Positions 27,020-34,448 of a stretch of DNA of 49,004 nt are shown one piece after another. The position numbers were made by a program, and so were the translations under genes. Position 1 is the stretch's first letter, and each line of letters begins with the position of its first letter. The stretch is from the NCBI RefSeq assembly GCF_003605735.1, contig NZ_QXTJ01000033.1:283094-332097 (forward strand), in the 5' to 3' direction. The DNA comes from Pseudomonas sp. LS-2 (GTDB lineage: Bacteria > Pseudomonadota > Gammaproteobacteria > Pseudomonadales > Pseudomonadaceae). The notes under the pieces are model-generated. The model saw only the letters and a list, made by a program, of their open reading frames with translations. It was not told the DNA's origin and searched no databases.

Positions 27020-27775
27020 CTAATCAGTGGACGATACTGCCTTCTCTTTCCATCGTTGATATTCAGTCGGCAGTAGGGCCACAATCTGCTCCCCCGTCAT
27101 TCGACGTAGATTATAAGTTCGCTCAAATTGACGAAATGTGAATGGCAACCGACGAACACTTCCTAATCCTGCCTTATTTTTTGGATCTATGCGGGCGCCT
27201 TTTTTACGCTGCGAAGTTGCTCCTCGCTTAACCGATCCATCACTAGTTGAATAAAGAGAATTCGCGACTGGCCAAAAGCTTCGATGGGAATAAACTTCTT
27301 GACGCGATGTCATTTGCTCCGCCATTTCACCCCAAGGAGACTTTGAAGAACCTAAGGCAACCTTTGCGGCCTCCCCATGTAGCACCAGCAAATCCCATGC
27401 TGTGCGGGCAACCAAACGATAACCTAGACGAGCAGACTCCATAACATAGTGAGATTTGGCCAGGGGATTGCCTATACGCTTGCCTTGGCGACTTTTTAGA
27501 CTATCAATGAAAGCTAACGAAATCCACGCCCACATACCGTGATCAGAAAGCAAAGCTAGACGATCGATGGACCCAACAAAAACTTCATTTGCCAAGTAAG
27601 ACCCAAGCTCGTAGCTAGTCGAGAACGTTTTAGAAATGTCCAGCTCATACCCACCAACTACTTCTGCATAATCATCATCCTGGAGAATTACAATCGGAAC
27701 TTGTCCTGCAGGGTTGTCTAGCCATTCTGATAGTTTAGCCACGCCCAAACTGTTAAGAGACCTAACCAAAACCAT
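27020..27775 (-). CDS. Unknown protein, third gene of GHKL-ATPase operon
   Basis: A 251-residue protein I do not recognise with confidence; its plan (short N-terminal strand region, then helical domain, then basic tail) may fit the DUF6339 group, but this is from memory. The stretch FVGSIDRLALLSDHGMWAWI and the C-terminal FRQFERTYNLRRMTGEQIVA are the most structured parts. The ATG overlaps the stop of the upstream gene by one base (TAATG). Codon use is AT-richer than in core genes. Occurrence as a fixed partner of a GHKL ATPase next to a methyltransferase suggests a defence cassette. Confidence 0.6.
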   Translation of the reverse strand: MVLVRSLNSLGVAKLSEWLDNPAGQVPIVILQDDDYAEVVGGYELDISKTFSTSYELGSYLANEVFVGSIDRLALLSDHGMWAWISLAFIDSLKSRQGKRIGNPLAKSHYVMESARLGYRLVARTAWDLLVLHGEAAKVALGSSKSPWGEMAEQMTSRQEVYSHRSFWPVANSLYSTSDGSVKRGATSQRKKGARIDPKNKAGLGSVRRLPFTFRQFERTYNLRRMTGEQIVALLPTEYQRWKEKAVSSTD

Positions 27776-28554
27776 TACTGAACCCCCTCCATCTCGGCAA
27801 CTGCCCTAGCCACATGATGCCTGAAAATTCCTTTGGCAGTGAATTTCATGACAACCTCTTCCGACCAAGCCTGCTGAGCGAGCTCGTCTTCATCAGACTC
27901 GGGCGGACGATCGACACCAAGTGACTCAATAAACCCTGCCCACGCTGCAATCCAGTGTTCTGAATCGTCTAAAGACGATGGAGATTTGGCTATCGCTAGA
28001 GCGATTTGCCGCATCACCTCCGGCATGACAAGGATACCAAACCAAGGATGGCTTACCGCTGACGCGGCCGTTGGGAATATCTTTTTCTCGACAAGTACGT
28101 TGGGCTTTTCGCCATTGCCCGTGCCTTCAGGAAGTAATAGCGTCCAAGTCACACCCTTTAAATCAACAGGCTCAATATCTACTAGACTGGGACCTAAACC
28201 ACCAGCCTCGTCCAAGGCCTTTACCCCATCGGCATAGCCCACAAGCAACGACTCGTCCGAATTATTAAAGATAAACCTAAACTTAAGTGGGCGATCCGTG
28301 GCAAGTCCACGGATGCTTTTAGGTTCGTCATCTAACTCGGAGACGGAACCCAGCTCAAAATACTCCTCCGTACTGCCAGCATGCGCGATACAGCTCAGCA
28401 GCAAACTTGAATTAAGGCCAGCGGCCTTATAATCGAAGCTATCTAACCAAAAAACTTTCCCACCAGAAGCATCAACTCCAACCCTTACCACAAAATGGCT
28501 CTTATCTACCTGCTTCAATTTAGTAGGATTAGTTGTCCTCGTAATCTGCCCCAT
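27775..28554 (-). CDS. Unknown protein, second gene of GHKL-ATPase operon
   Basis: A 259-residue protein with no recognised domain. It starts MGQITRTTNPTKLKQVDKSH. It has several beta-rich stretches in the first half and a helical C-terminus with an acidic linker (PPESDEDELAQQAW). The start at 28554 lies 26 bases inside the end of the ATPase gene, and its stop overlaps the next start, so all three genes are tightly coupled. The frame is open a little further upstream, but the overlap would then be larger. Function unknown; role inferred from operon only. Confidence 0.6.
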   Translation of the reverse strand: MGQITRTTNPTKLKQVDKSHFVVRVGVDASGGKVFWLDSFDYKAAGLNSSLLLSCIAHAGSTEEYFELGSVSELDDEPKSIRGLATDRPLKFRFIFNNSDESLLVGYADGVKALDEAGGLGPSLVDIEPVDLKGVTWTLLLPEGTGNGEKPNVLVEKKIFPTAASAVSHPWFGILVMPEVMRQIALAIAKSPSSLDDSEHWIAAWAGFIESLGVDRPPESDEDELAQQAWSEEVVMKFTAKGIFRHHVARAVAEMEGVQ

Positions 28555-30442
28555 CAGACACCTCCTTGTATTTAATGCGTATTTCCAATTGACGATTCTT
28601 ATCAAACCCTGAAACCGACAGGCTTGCAGCGTCAGTATTGAGTAAAAAATTCATTCTATTAAGAGACGTTTCCAATTGAGTAATGCCAGAGAGAGAGCGC
28701 TTATAGAGATGCTGATCCCCAATCCAAAAATCTGCAGCATCCCACAACTTGAATGCATCACCTACAGCAGTCGCATAAGCCAACGTAACTTCACACTCAA
28801 TTGGAAACAGAAAGTCATCGGAACTCTTCGCGCGAACCTCAAAACCATCATCTAAAAGCCGCAACTCTATAGGTTTTGGTTTTGGCTTCGGGATATCACC
28901 GAGAGCTTTTTGATCACCTCTCTGCTTGTCAGGCACCTCCCCTCGCCCCCCACTAGCAGCGGGCTTCTCGGCCGCGGGGTCAGCGAAATAGATCGCCAAA
29001 GCTGTTTCATCTTTCTTCCCCTCGGGTGAAATCAGCTGCACAAGCCGTAGTGCCGCGTTTCGGACCGCGTTTAATACGTCGCTGGGGGACTGGTACAGAG
29101 CTAATACTTTCGGTCGCCGAGCATTCCAGTTGCGGTGAGTTGGTTCCTCAGCGGCAACGAGTAAATCAGAAAGAGCAGCGTCCTGAATGAATGTTAATGC
29201 TTTGACGTTCGCTACGGTTCTCGCCGCCTTTAAGCGTTTTTCGCCATCAATGCCTAAATCTTGGCGGACGAAGAGCTCCTGACTATTGTCTGAGCTCTCG
29301 TCTTGCTGAAGAAAAACGCGAAAGCTTGCGACTGATACGTCTTTTGCGAGTTTCCTCTTAATTGAAAGCTTAAAGTCTACAATTACAAGCTCGGAGCTTG
29401 CGAATCTTTCCTTCAGCAAATTTAGCTCTACATCTTCAAAGCTGCTCGCTGTTAGCTTTGCCTCTTTATTCCATGAACTTTTTGCAGTCGCTGTTGCTAG
29501 ATCCCCAACACGACCAGCAGCTGACAAAAGAAACCCACGAAAACTTTTATCCAGCCTGCATTGCTCTCCCATTTCATCCGCTATGGACGAAATACTCGAC
29601 GCATCTAAGACATACTCACCCACTTTGACTACTAAACGGCCTCGACTGATCGCAAAGAAGAATTCGTTCACTACTGCGTTACGTAGTGCCACTTCGGTGA
29701 TGTCATCCATCGGCAACGGGACAATGAATGTGGTACCGGCCAAACCGGATCTAGCTAAGCCGAGTTCAGCTTTTACATTACTAAGTATCGCTTTATCAGA
29801 GATAGGGACTGCTAAGTCGTTGGGATCGCTGATTGCGCCCCACCGCGCTTCTTTCGCCCAACGTCGCACGTCACCTGCAAGCCGATAGTTACGTTTAAAA
29901 CGGCAACATCCGAATAAAAGCTCCTCTCCGTCACTCTTACGCTTAGTTAGCGCAAACACACTCCTCAACTTGCTAGCAAGATATAAGGTAATTTTACCTT
30001 GACCTGCACCTCCATTAGACTTAGTCGTTTTTGCCCCTTCACCCTCACGAAACCAAAATGCGTTCCAATTTTCGCTCGAACCTTCATATGAAGAGTCGGT
30101 ATAGCATCCCTCCAGCCCAGTAGTGCCAAAATCCTCGACAACAAGAAAGGTTACAATGGCAGGGCGCTCGCCGTTGTCGATAAGTTCTCCAGCTTGAAAA
30201 TGCTTGACCCAATTGTCGGAAAAAATAGACTTAGCGAACTCACTATCAGCCAACCTCAGCGTGGCCAACTTATATTCAACTCTAACAACGCCATCGCTAC
30301 TTCTAGCATCCAAGGGGTTCTGTAGGGTTTCACGAACCAGAATCTCCACACTTGTACGTTCTTCATCTGCAAAATTATCGTCAGAAATACTTGATCCCGA
30401 AGTTTCATTAGGATTTAACGGTCGAAATTGCCAGTGAGCCAC
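28529..30442 (-). CDS. GHKL (Hsp90/MutL-like) ATPase, first gene of probable defence operon
   Basis: A 637-residue protein with a full N-terminal GHKL ATP-binding site: N-box VRETLQNPLDAR (Glu38, Asn42, Asp45), G1 box VVEDFGTTGLEG (Asp104, Gly109), G2 box GGAGQGKITLYLASKLRS (about 144-160). The rest (200-637) has no recognised enzyme domain and ends with a beta-rich part. GHKL ATPases of the MutL/para-MORC kind occur near DNA methyltransferases in anti-phage islands. The start is GTG at 30442, with GGAGA 8 bases upstream; the frame runs 31 codons further back but has no such site. AT-rich codon use suggests recent transfer. Confidence 0.75.
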   Translation of the reverse strand: MAHWQFRPLNPNETSGSSISDDNFADEERTSVEILVRETLQNPLDARSSDGVVRVEYKLATLRLADSEFAKSIFSDNWVKHFQAGELIDNGERPAIVTFLVVEDFGTTGLEGCYTDSSYEGSSENWNAFWFREGEGAKTTKSNGGAGQGKITLYLASKLRSVFALTKRKSDGEELLFGCCRFKRNYRLAGDVRRWAKEARWGAISDPNDLAVPISDKAILSNVKAELGLARSGLAGTTFIVPLPMDDITEVALRNAVVNEFFFAISRGRLVVKVGEYVLDASSISSIADEMGEQCRLDKSFRGFLLSAAGRVGDLATATAKSSWNKEAKLTASSFEDVELNLLKERFASSELVIVDFKLSIKRKLAKDVSVASFRVFLQQDESSDNSQELFVRQDLGIDGEKRLKAARTVANVKALTFIQDAALSDLLVAAEEPTHRNWNARRPKVLALYQSPSDVLNAVRNAALRLVQLISPEGKKDETALAIYFADPAAEKPAASGGRGEVPDKQRGDQKALGDIPKPKPKPIELRLLDDGFEVRAKSSDDFLFPIECEVTLAYATAVGDAFKLWDAADFWIGDQHLYKRSLSGITQLETSLNRMNFLLNTDAASLSVSGFDKNRQLEIRIKYKEVSDGADYEDN

Positions 30443-30857
30443 AATCAAATCTCCATTTTGACATCCCCGTTTTTCCGGGGTAACACACCAAGATTTAAAC
30501 CTCAGACTCTTGGAAAGAAACGTTAGGAAGTGCAATCATCTGCGAAACCTAGCTCTCCGCGCAACAATTTTAATGGCCCTAGGCCACGGTTGAGCCAAAG
30601 ACCGGAATGATTAATGGCTTTGGACACGCTCGAGTTCCGTGACCATTCAATCAACGGGCTTGTGAATATTTTCCGAAGATTGATTTCAGAAAATTCTTAC
30701 ACACCAGAATTTTGCCGACTCATGCGGTGCGCCGTACTCTTGCGCCGCGCCCAAAAAACGCACAAGAGACCTAACACAGCAGCGGCCTGCCCGCTTCCGA
30801 TACCATGCGGCTTTTTTGATCCTGCGGCTTCTGGCTGCGCGTCATAAAATCTCTGAT
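30443..30857. other. Gene-free stretch between the GHKL operon and the BRO leader
   Basis: AT-rich DNA that must hold the promoter of the divergent GHKL operon. No integrase, tRNA or obvious attachment site was seen. An open frame at 30614-30847 has no recognisable content and is not accepted as a gene. Confidence 0.5.
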
Positions 30858-30962
30858 ATGTCGGGAGTGGACGAATACAAGACCCGCAAGGGGAATCAGT
30901 CCGGCCTTTCTGCTGTGGGGTTTCTTAGCTCCCGACACCCTAGCCATGAAGGCTATTCGTAG
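30858..30962 (+). promoter_or_regulatory. Candidate leader with 9-bp inverted repeat and upstream ORF
   Basis: TGTCGGGAG (30859-30867) and CTCCCGACA (30929-30937) form perfect arms 61 bases apart. A 34-codon ORF (30858-30962; MSGVDEYKTRKGNQSGLSAV then more) spans the same region and ends 11 bases before the BRO ATG. It could be a leader peptide, a structured RNA, or a DNA site for the antirepressor itself. Confidence 0.4.
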
Positions 30963-30972
30963 AGAAAGGACA

Positions 30973-31499
30973 ATGACAAACAGCCTCGCCCCACCACCTT
31001 CCACCGCCACAACCGCCCCCTGCGCACCCTCCTTCTCGAATCCCAAGTCTGGTTCTGCGCCCGCGACATGGGTCGCCTCATGGGCTGGCCTTTGAACGAA
31101 CGCACGACGCGCAAGCTCGATGCTGATCAGCGTCGGGTGGTGACATTGGTGGATTCGTGCGGTGAGGCGGATGAGCTGATGGTGAGTGAGTCGGGGGTGT
31201 ATGCGATGTTGGTGCATCACCATCACGCGGAGAATCGTGAGCTGCGGCAGTGGATCACCAACGAGGTGGTGCCGTGTGTGCGCGATGAGCTTGAGCCGCC
31301 AGAGGCGTGCAGTCCTTGCCTGAGTTTTCTGCAGTGGCCGGGATTGTCGGTGAGCATGCTGCATTGGCGCAGTGAGCCATGGATTCGGTTGCGCGATATG
31401 CCGAGGGTGTTGGCGCACTCCAGTGAGGCTGACCGCTTTCATCGAGAGTCGCGCCATTCGTGGTGGAGGATTGCGAAAGCGTTCTTAGGGCGCAGTTGA
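30973..31499 (+). pseudogene. BRO-N (prophage antirepressor) domain gene with a 1-base frameshift
   Basis: The ATG at 30973 starts MTNSLAP and then meets a stop after about 40 codons. The next frame carries a good BRO-N domain: TTFHRHNRPLRTLLLESQVW, then FCARDMGRLMGWPLNERTTR, MVSESGVYAMLVHHHHAENR, LRQWITNEVVPCVRDE. If the run of four C at 31-base depth (just after CTCG, near 30989-30992) had five, the two parts would join as MTNSLAPTTFHRHN in one frame. So a single C has been lost, or the base is a sequencing error. Translation from the internal ATG at 31068 would drop a third of the domain. BRO-N proteins bind DNA, and are common on phages and islands. Confidence 0.7.
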
Positions 31500-31830
31500 G
31501 CTGGATGCGGCCTGGATAATGAGAGCAGCGAAGCTATGCACGAGTCGCTAGGCTTTGCTGAAACCGAACGATTGGTCTACTTCCTGAAGTCTCTCGGTCA
31601 ATAATTTCGGGAAGGCAACCTTACGAGTGCGCTTGGGGACTCATTACCAAGGGGCGATCCCAGTTCTCATGATTAGCCAACCTGCCCCCGCCCAAAAGTC
31701 CGAATACTATGACTGTCATAAACGTAGAGCACTGATCAATAACGCAGAACGCGGGCAAAAGGAAAAGCCCTAGATCAAACCTAGGACATCGACAACTACC
31801 GTCAACACTAGCTGTGCGGCTGTCAAATTA
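31500..31830. other. Gene-free stretch after the BRO gene
   Basis: About 330 bases with no recognised gene. The array of effector fragments read on the minus strand ends here, and no immunity gene or remnant follows the last fragment. No terminator was obvious. Confidence 0.5.
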
Positions 31831-32040
31831 CTAAGCAACCTCTCCATAAATCACCTCGCCAATGCTTTCAGTAGAGAGAGTTCCGACTTCGCCTCCCACC
31901 CTGCCACTCAGCCCAAAGCCCAAGGAGGCGCAGGCGTTGATGCTAGCCCTCTCGCCAGCACCGGAGCTTACCCACATAGACAAGGCTATTTGATCCCAAC
32001 GAGGAAGCCGCAACATCAGGCGCAAGCTTTTTTGCAAATC
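31831..32040 (-). pseudogene. Displaced effector C-terminus 5 (no immunity gene after it)
   Basis: The last 45 codons read GAGERASINACASLGFGLSG, then RVGGEVGTLSTESIGEVIYG and EVA. This matches the end of the intact effector (GGEIGGLSGEKVSEVLYGE) and fragment 3. The 5' part (GATTTGCA, an A run, AGCTTGCG onward) matches fragment 3 at DNA level but is out of frame because of small deletions. It has no start or secretion part of its own, and no immunity gene follows it, unlike the other four. Confidence 0.7.
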
Positions 32041-32085
32041 AGACAGTAGTCGGTTCTCGAATGCCTTATTCCACTTCGAACATCG

Positions 32086-32487
32086 CTAAAACCCAACCTG
32101 ACGAGCAGTTTCCATCGGCCCCCAGACCAGTAATTTGCATGCGATCAACGCTAACATCCAAACCCAACAAGCTATGAACGGCGGGTACAGCGCCATTTTT
32201 AACTTATTGGACACAGCCAGAACTTCTTTTTCAAGAACCCATCCTTTCCAGATACAGAACCGACAGTTGATGCACAGTGAAAATATTGAACTACAAAATA
32301 CGACGTCACCTGCCAACCCCAAACGCCTCATCCACTTCTTATTTTCCAAGACGAGCGGGCTGCGTTCAAAAACCGCCTCAAGCTTACTTGCTAACTTGTG
32401 TGACGCGAACACCACCCAAATAGAGACAAAGGGCATAGGCACCATTACTGCTACCGTTATAATGTCAGTGACATCCGATCTAATCAT
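32086..32487 (-). CDS. Candidate immunity protein 4 (membrane; type B)
   Basis: A 133-residue hydrophobic protein, MIRSDVTDIITVAVMVPMPF then SIWVVFASHKL. About three membrane segments: 9-29, 60-80 and 102-124. It shares with immunity 2 the stretches CSSIF-LCIN-RFCI, E-EVLAVS, LYPPF-ACWVWMLALIAC. Its ATG lies inside the end of effector fragment 4, in ATGATTAG, the same eight bases found before immunity 2. A protective role against a pore-forming toxin is inferred from its membrane nature and place. Confidence 0.65.
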   Translation of the reverse strand: MIRSDVTDIITVAVMVPMPFVSIWVVFASHKLASKLEAVFERSPLVLENKKWMRRLGLAGDVVFCSSIFSLCINCRFCIWKGWVLEKEVLAVSNKLKMALYPPFIACWVWMLALIACKLLVWGPMETARQVGF

Positions 32488-32904
32488 AGACTTGCTCGTA
32501 AATTACTCTGCCAATCACTTCTGCGCCATCGCCACCAAGTTCTCCTCCTCCCAAGAACCGGCGCCAGCAGCAACCGGCACACAGGAGGCCATGCCTCTTC
32601 CGCGGGTGAGTAACCCATCAATAACTTACAAGCCTGTAAGGATTGACCGCCACCGATTGCCCCGCCTGCTACACCCCCACCCAAACTCCCAATAAACTCC
32701 CCCCTCCACATACCGCGCCTTCCTGCACTGCCGCTCATCCCCCGCAAGACAATCCTCTCTAATCTCCGGAGAGGTAGATGCCACATCAAGCGCGACGCCG
32801 ATGTAGCCGCCTCGTTTGATGATGGTCGCAGCTCTCGCCACACCCGCTACGGTATCGGCGTAGCGGGCGATCTCGCCGTGCTTCGTGTTGCTTTTGGTCG
32901 ATAA
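32480..32904 (-). pseudogene. Displaced effector C-terminal half 4, frameshifted
   Basis: Begins in frame with LSTKSNTKHGEIARYADTVA, then GVARAATIIKRGGYIGVALD and RQCRKARYVEGG, close to residues 184-252 of the intact effector. After VEGG (a G run) the frame shifts to FIGSLGGGVAGGAIGGG; a later part, LTRGRGMASCVPVAAGAGSW, is in another frame; and the end, GGGELGGDGAEVIGRVIYEQ VYD, in yet another. At least three frameshifts make it non-functional as one protein. Homology starts abruptly at LSTKS; no N-terminal part is present. Confidence 0.8.
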
Positions 32905-32936
32905 CGCGCCTCAGTCACAACAAAAACACATATAAC

Positions 32937-33308
32937 TTACCAGACGAACACACCACAAATAAATAGTGCAACTGTCCATATGCCAGACGCAATGAAGGGA
33001 GGGTAGACCGTCATTTTCCACTCTTTAGGTACCGCATCGACTTCCTCTTGCAAGACCGATCCATCTCGCACAAATGATTTTGGGCAGATAAGAATTGCAC
33101 ATACCGAACCGCAGAGCATTATCTTACCTGCGATTCCTAGTCCTTTCATAACCCCCTTGTTTTCATTAACAAACTTGCTGCGCACCCATACACTCTCTAA
33201 CTTAGCCACCATTCGATGAGAAACAATTGCCGACCATAATGCTATAAGCGGCAGAGGGCCAACTACCATCAGGGTCACGATATCGGTGAACGCTGTTCTA
33301 CTCATCAT
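32937..33308 (-). CDS. Candidate immunity protein 3 (membrane; type A)
   Basis: A 123-residue protein, MMSRTAFTDIVTLMVVGPLP onward, with three or so membrane segments (9-30, 60-80, 100-122). It is a paralogue of the other three: TD-VT, LPL-A-W, SH, LE, LG-AGK-M-CG, YPPF. It is closest in pattern to immunity 1 (both have the KV-N then MLCGSV or MRCGAV stretch). The start overlaps the stop of effector fragment 3 (ATGATGAGTAG at 33298-33308); a longer frame from 33341 is open but would overlap the fragment more. Confidence 0.65.
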   Translation of the reverse strand: MMSRTAFTDIVTLMVVGPLPLIALWSAIVSHRMVAKLESVWVRSKFVNENKGVMKGLGIAGKIMLCGSVCAILICPKSFVRDGSVLQEEVDAVPKEWKMTVYPPFIASGIWTVALFICGVFVW

Positions 33309-33552
33309 TATCCTCGTAGACGACCTCACCAAATTTTTCACCGCCCCTTCCTCCGACTTCGCCTCCTGCCAAGCTACTTAGCCAACCGCCCACGGCGGGG
33401 CAGGCTTTAGGGCCTGCCCTCTCGCCAGCACTGCAGTCCACCACAGTGATGCCAAGACTATTTGATCCCAACGAGCAAGCTGCAACATCAGACGCAAGCT
33501 TGCCTTGCAAATCAAATAGACTAGATTTGTAGTCAATCTTCGAACCCGCTAT
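33298..33552 (-). pseudogene. Displaced effector C-terminus 3
   Basis: Open from an upstream stop: IAGSKIDYKSSLFDLQGKLA, then SDVAACSLGSNSLGITVVDC, GERAGPKACPAVGGWLSSLA, and GGEVGGRGGEKFGEVVYEDN DE. The last 35 residues match the end of the intact effector, while the first 45 do not match it and are shared only with fragment 5. There is no ATG; TTG at 33510 is the only likely start. The stop overlaps the start of immunity 3. It could be an exchange cassette for the tip of the effector gene rather than an expressed toxin. Confidence 0.7.
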
Positions 33553-33594
33553 TCAATTTTCAGTATTGCTACAAACCAACCTCACGCGCGCTTT

Positions 33595-33969
33595 TTATGG
33601 GGCCCAGATCAGAAAATTGCATGCGATCAACGCTAACATCCAAACCCAACATGCAACAAACGGCGGGTACAGGATCGTTTTTTGCCTCTTGGACACAGCC
33701 AACACTTCGCTTTCGATAATCCAGACCCTTCGGATACAAAATCGCCAATTAATACATAAGGCAAATATCGAACTGCAGTACATGACCTCCCCTACAATTC
33801 CCAAACCGCGCATCCAAGCTATGTTTTTCCTCACGAAAGAGCTGCGTGAAGAAATCGTGTCCAGATCATCTATCACCTTGTGCGACGCTATCGCCGTCCA
33901 TAGAGGGATAAACGGCAAAGGCAGCGTAACTATCATCGTTATTGAGTCAGTGACGCCCGACCTAATCAT
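33595..33969 (-). CDS. Candidate immunity protein 2 (membrane; type B)
   Basis: A 124-residue protein, MIRSGVTDSITMIVTLPLPF onward, with membrane segments near 10-30, 60-80 and 102-122. It is very close to immunity 4 (CSSIFALCINWRFCIRR; ESEVLAVSK; LYPPFVACWVWMLALIAC). The start at 33969 lies in ATGATTAG, overlapping the stop of the short remnant 2; a longer frame from 33981 is less likely. DNA after its stop still resembles the 3' end of immunity 4. Confidence 0.65.
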   Translation of the reverse strand: MIRSGVTDSITMIVTLPLPFIPLWTAIASHKVIDDLDTISSRSSFVRKNIAWMRGLGIVGEVMYCSSIFALCINWRFCIRRVWIIESEVLAVSKRQKTILYPPFVACWVWMLALIACNFLIWAP

Positions 33970-34033
33970 AAGCTCCCTCATAAATAATCTCGCCCATCAT
34001 CTCCATTGCCACTCCTGCCACTTCACCTCCTGC
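33962..34033 (-). pseudogene. Displaced effector C-terminal remnant 2
   Basis: Only about 23 codons remain: AGGEVAGVAMEMMGEIIYEG then AYD and stop. It matches the last residues of the effector family (GGEVGG then GEKFGEVVYE), and has a TGA just upstream in frame. Its end overlaps immunity 2 in the same ATGATTAG way as fragment 4. Likely the residue of a once longer toxin end. Confidence 0.6.
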
Positions 34034-34082
34034 TCATGCAGCTGTTAGTTACTTTCCTCATTTTGATTTTGCATCATGTGAT

Positions 34083-34448
34083 TTAGAGATAAACAGCACC
34101 CCATATAAATAGTGCGATTGCCCATAAAAAAAGAGCAGAAAATGGGTAGCAGAGTTTTAACTTCAAGCTTCTAGGGACCGATAAGATTTCACTCTCAATG
34201 GCGTCCCCTCTCGATACGCTCCAACGAGGAAATAAGAAGACTAAAAATACTGCGCCGCACCTCATAACTTTACCCGGCATCCCCAAGCGCCTATGCAGCC
34301 GCTCATTCACCTTAAGAAACTTGCTGCATGGAAAATGAGCTTCTAGCTGATCAAGTAGCAGATAAGAGGCCAAATACACCCAGCCTGCGACAACTGGGAG
34401 CGGAAGAGCTATCAACACTGTAATGAAATCTGAAATTCTAGATCTCAT
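34083..34448 (-). CDS. Candidate immunity protein 1 (membrane; type A), cognate of intact effector
   Basis: A 121-residue protein, MRSRISDFITVLIALPLPVV onward, with membrane segments near 7-30, 62-80 and 100-121. It is more diverged from the others but keeps the plan (LPLPVVAGW, LG-PGKVM-CG, YPFSALFLWAIALFIWG). Its ATG overlaps the stop of the intact effector (ATGAGATCTAG, 34438-34448), so both are made together, as expected of an effector-immunity pair. A membrane immunity protein fits a toxin that acts on the inner membrane. Confidence 0.7.
   Translation of the reverse strand: MRSRISDFITVLIALPLPVVAGWVYLASYLLLDQLEAHFPCSKFLKVNERLHRRLGMPGKVMRCGAVFLVFLFPRWSVSRGDAIESEILSVPRSLKLKLCYPFSALFLWAIALFIWGAVYL

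Noticed and set aside
30614..30847. 77-codon frame upstream of the BRO leader
   Set aside because: No recognisable content and no ribosome site.
32135..34048. Plus-strand open frames across the immunity genes (32135-32695, 33566-34048)
   Set aside because: They are complements of membrane-protein genes; the minus-strand genes share conserved overlaps and homology, the plus frames do not.
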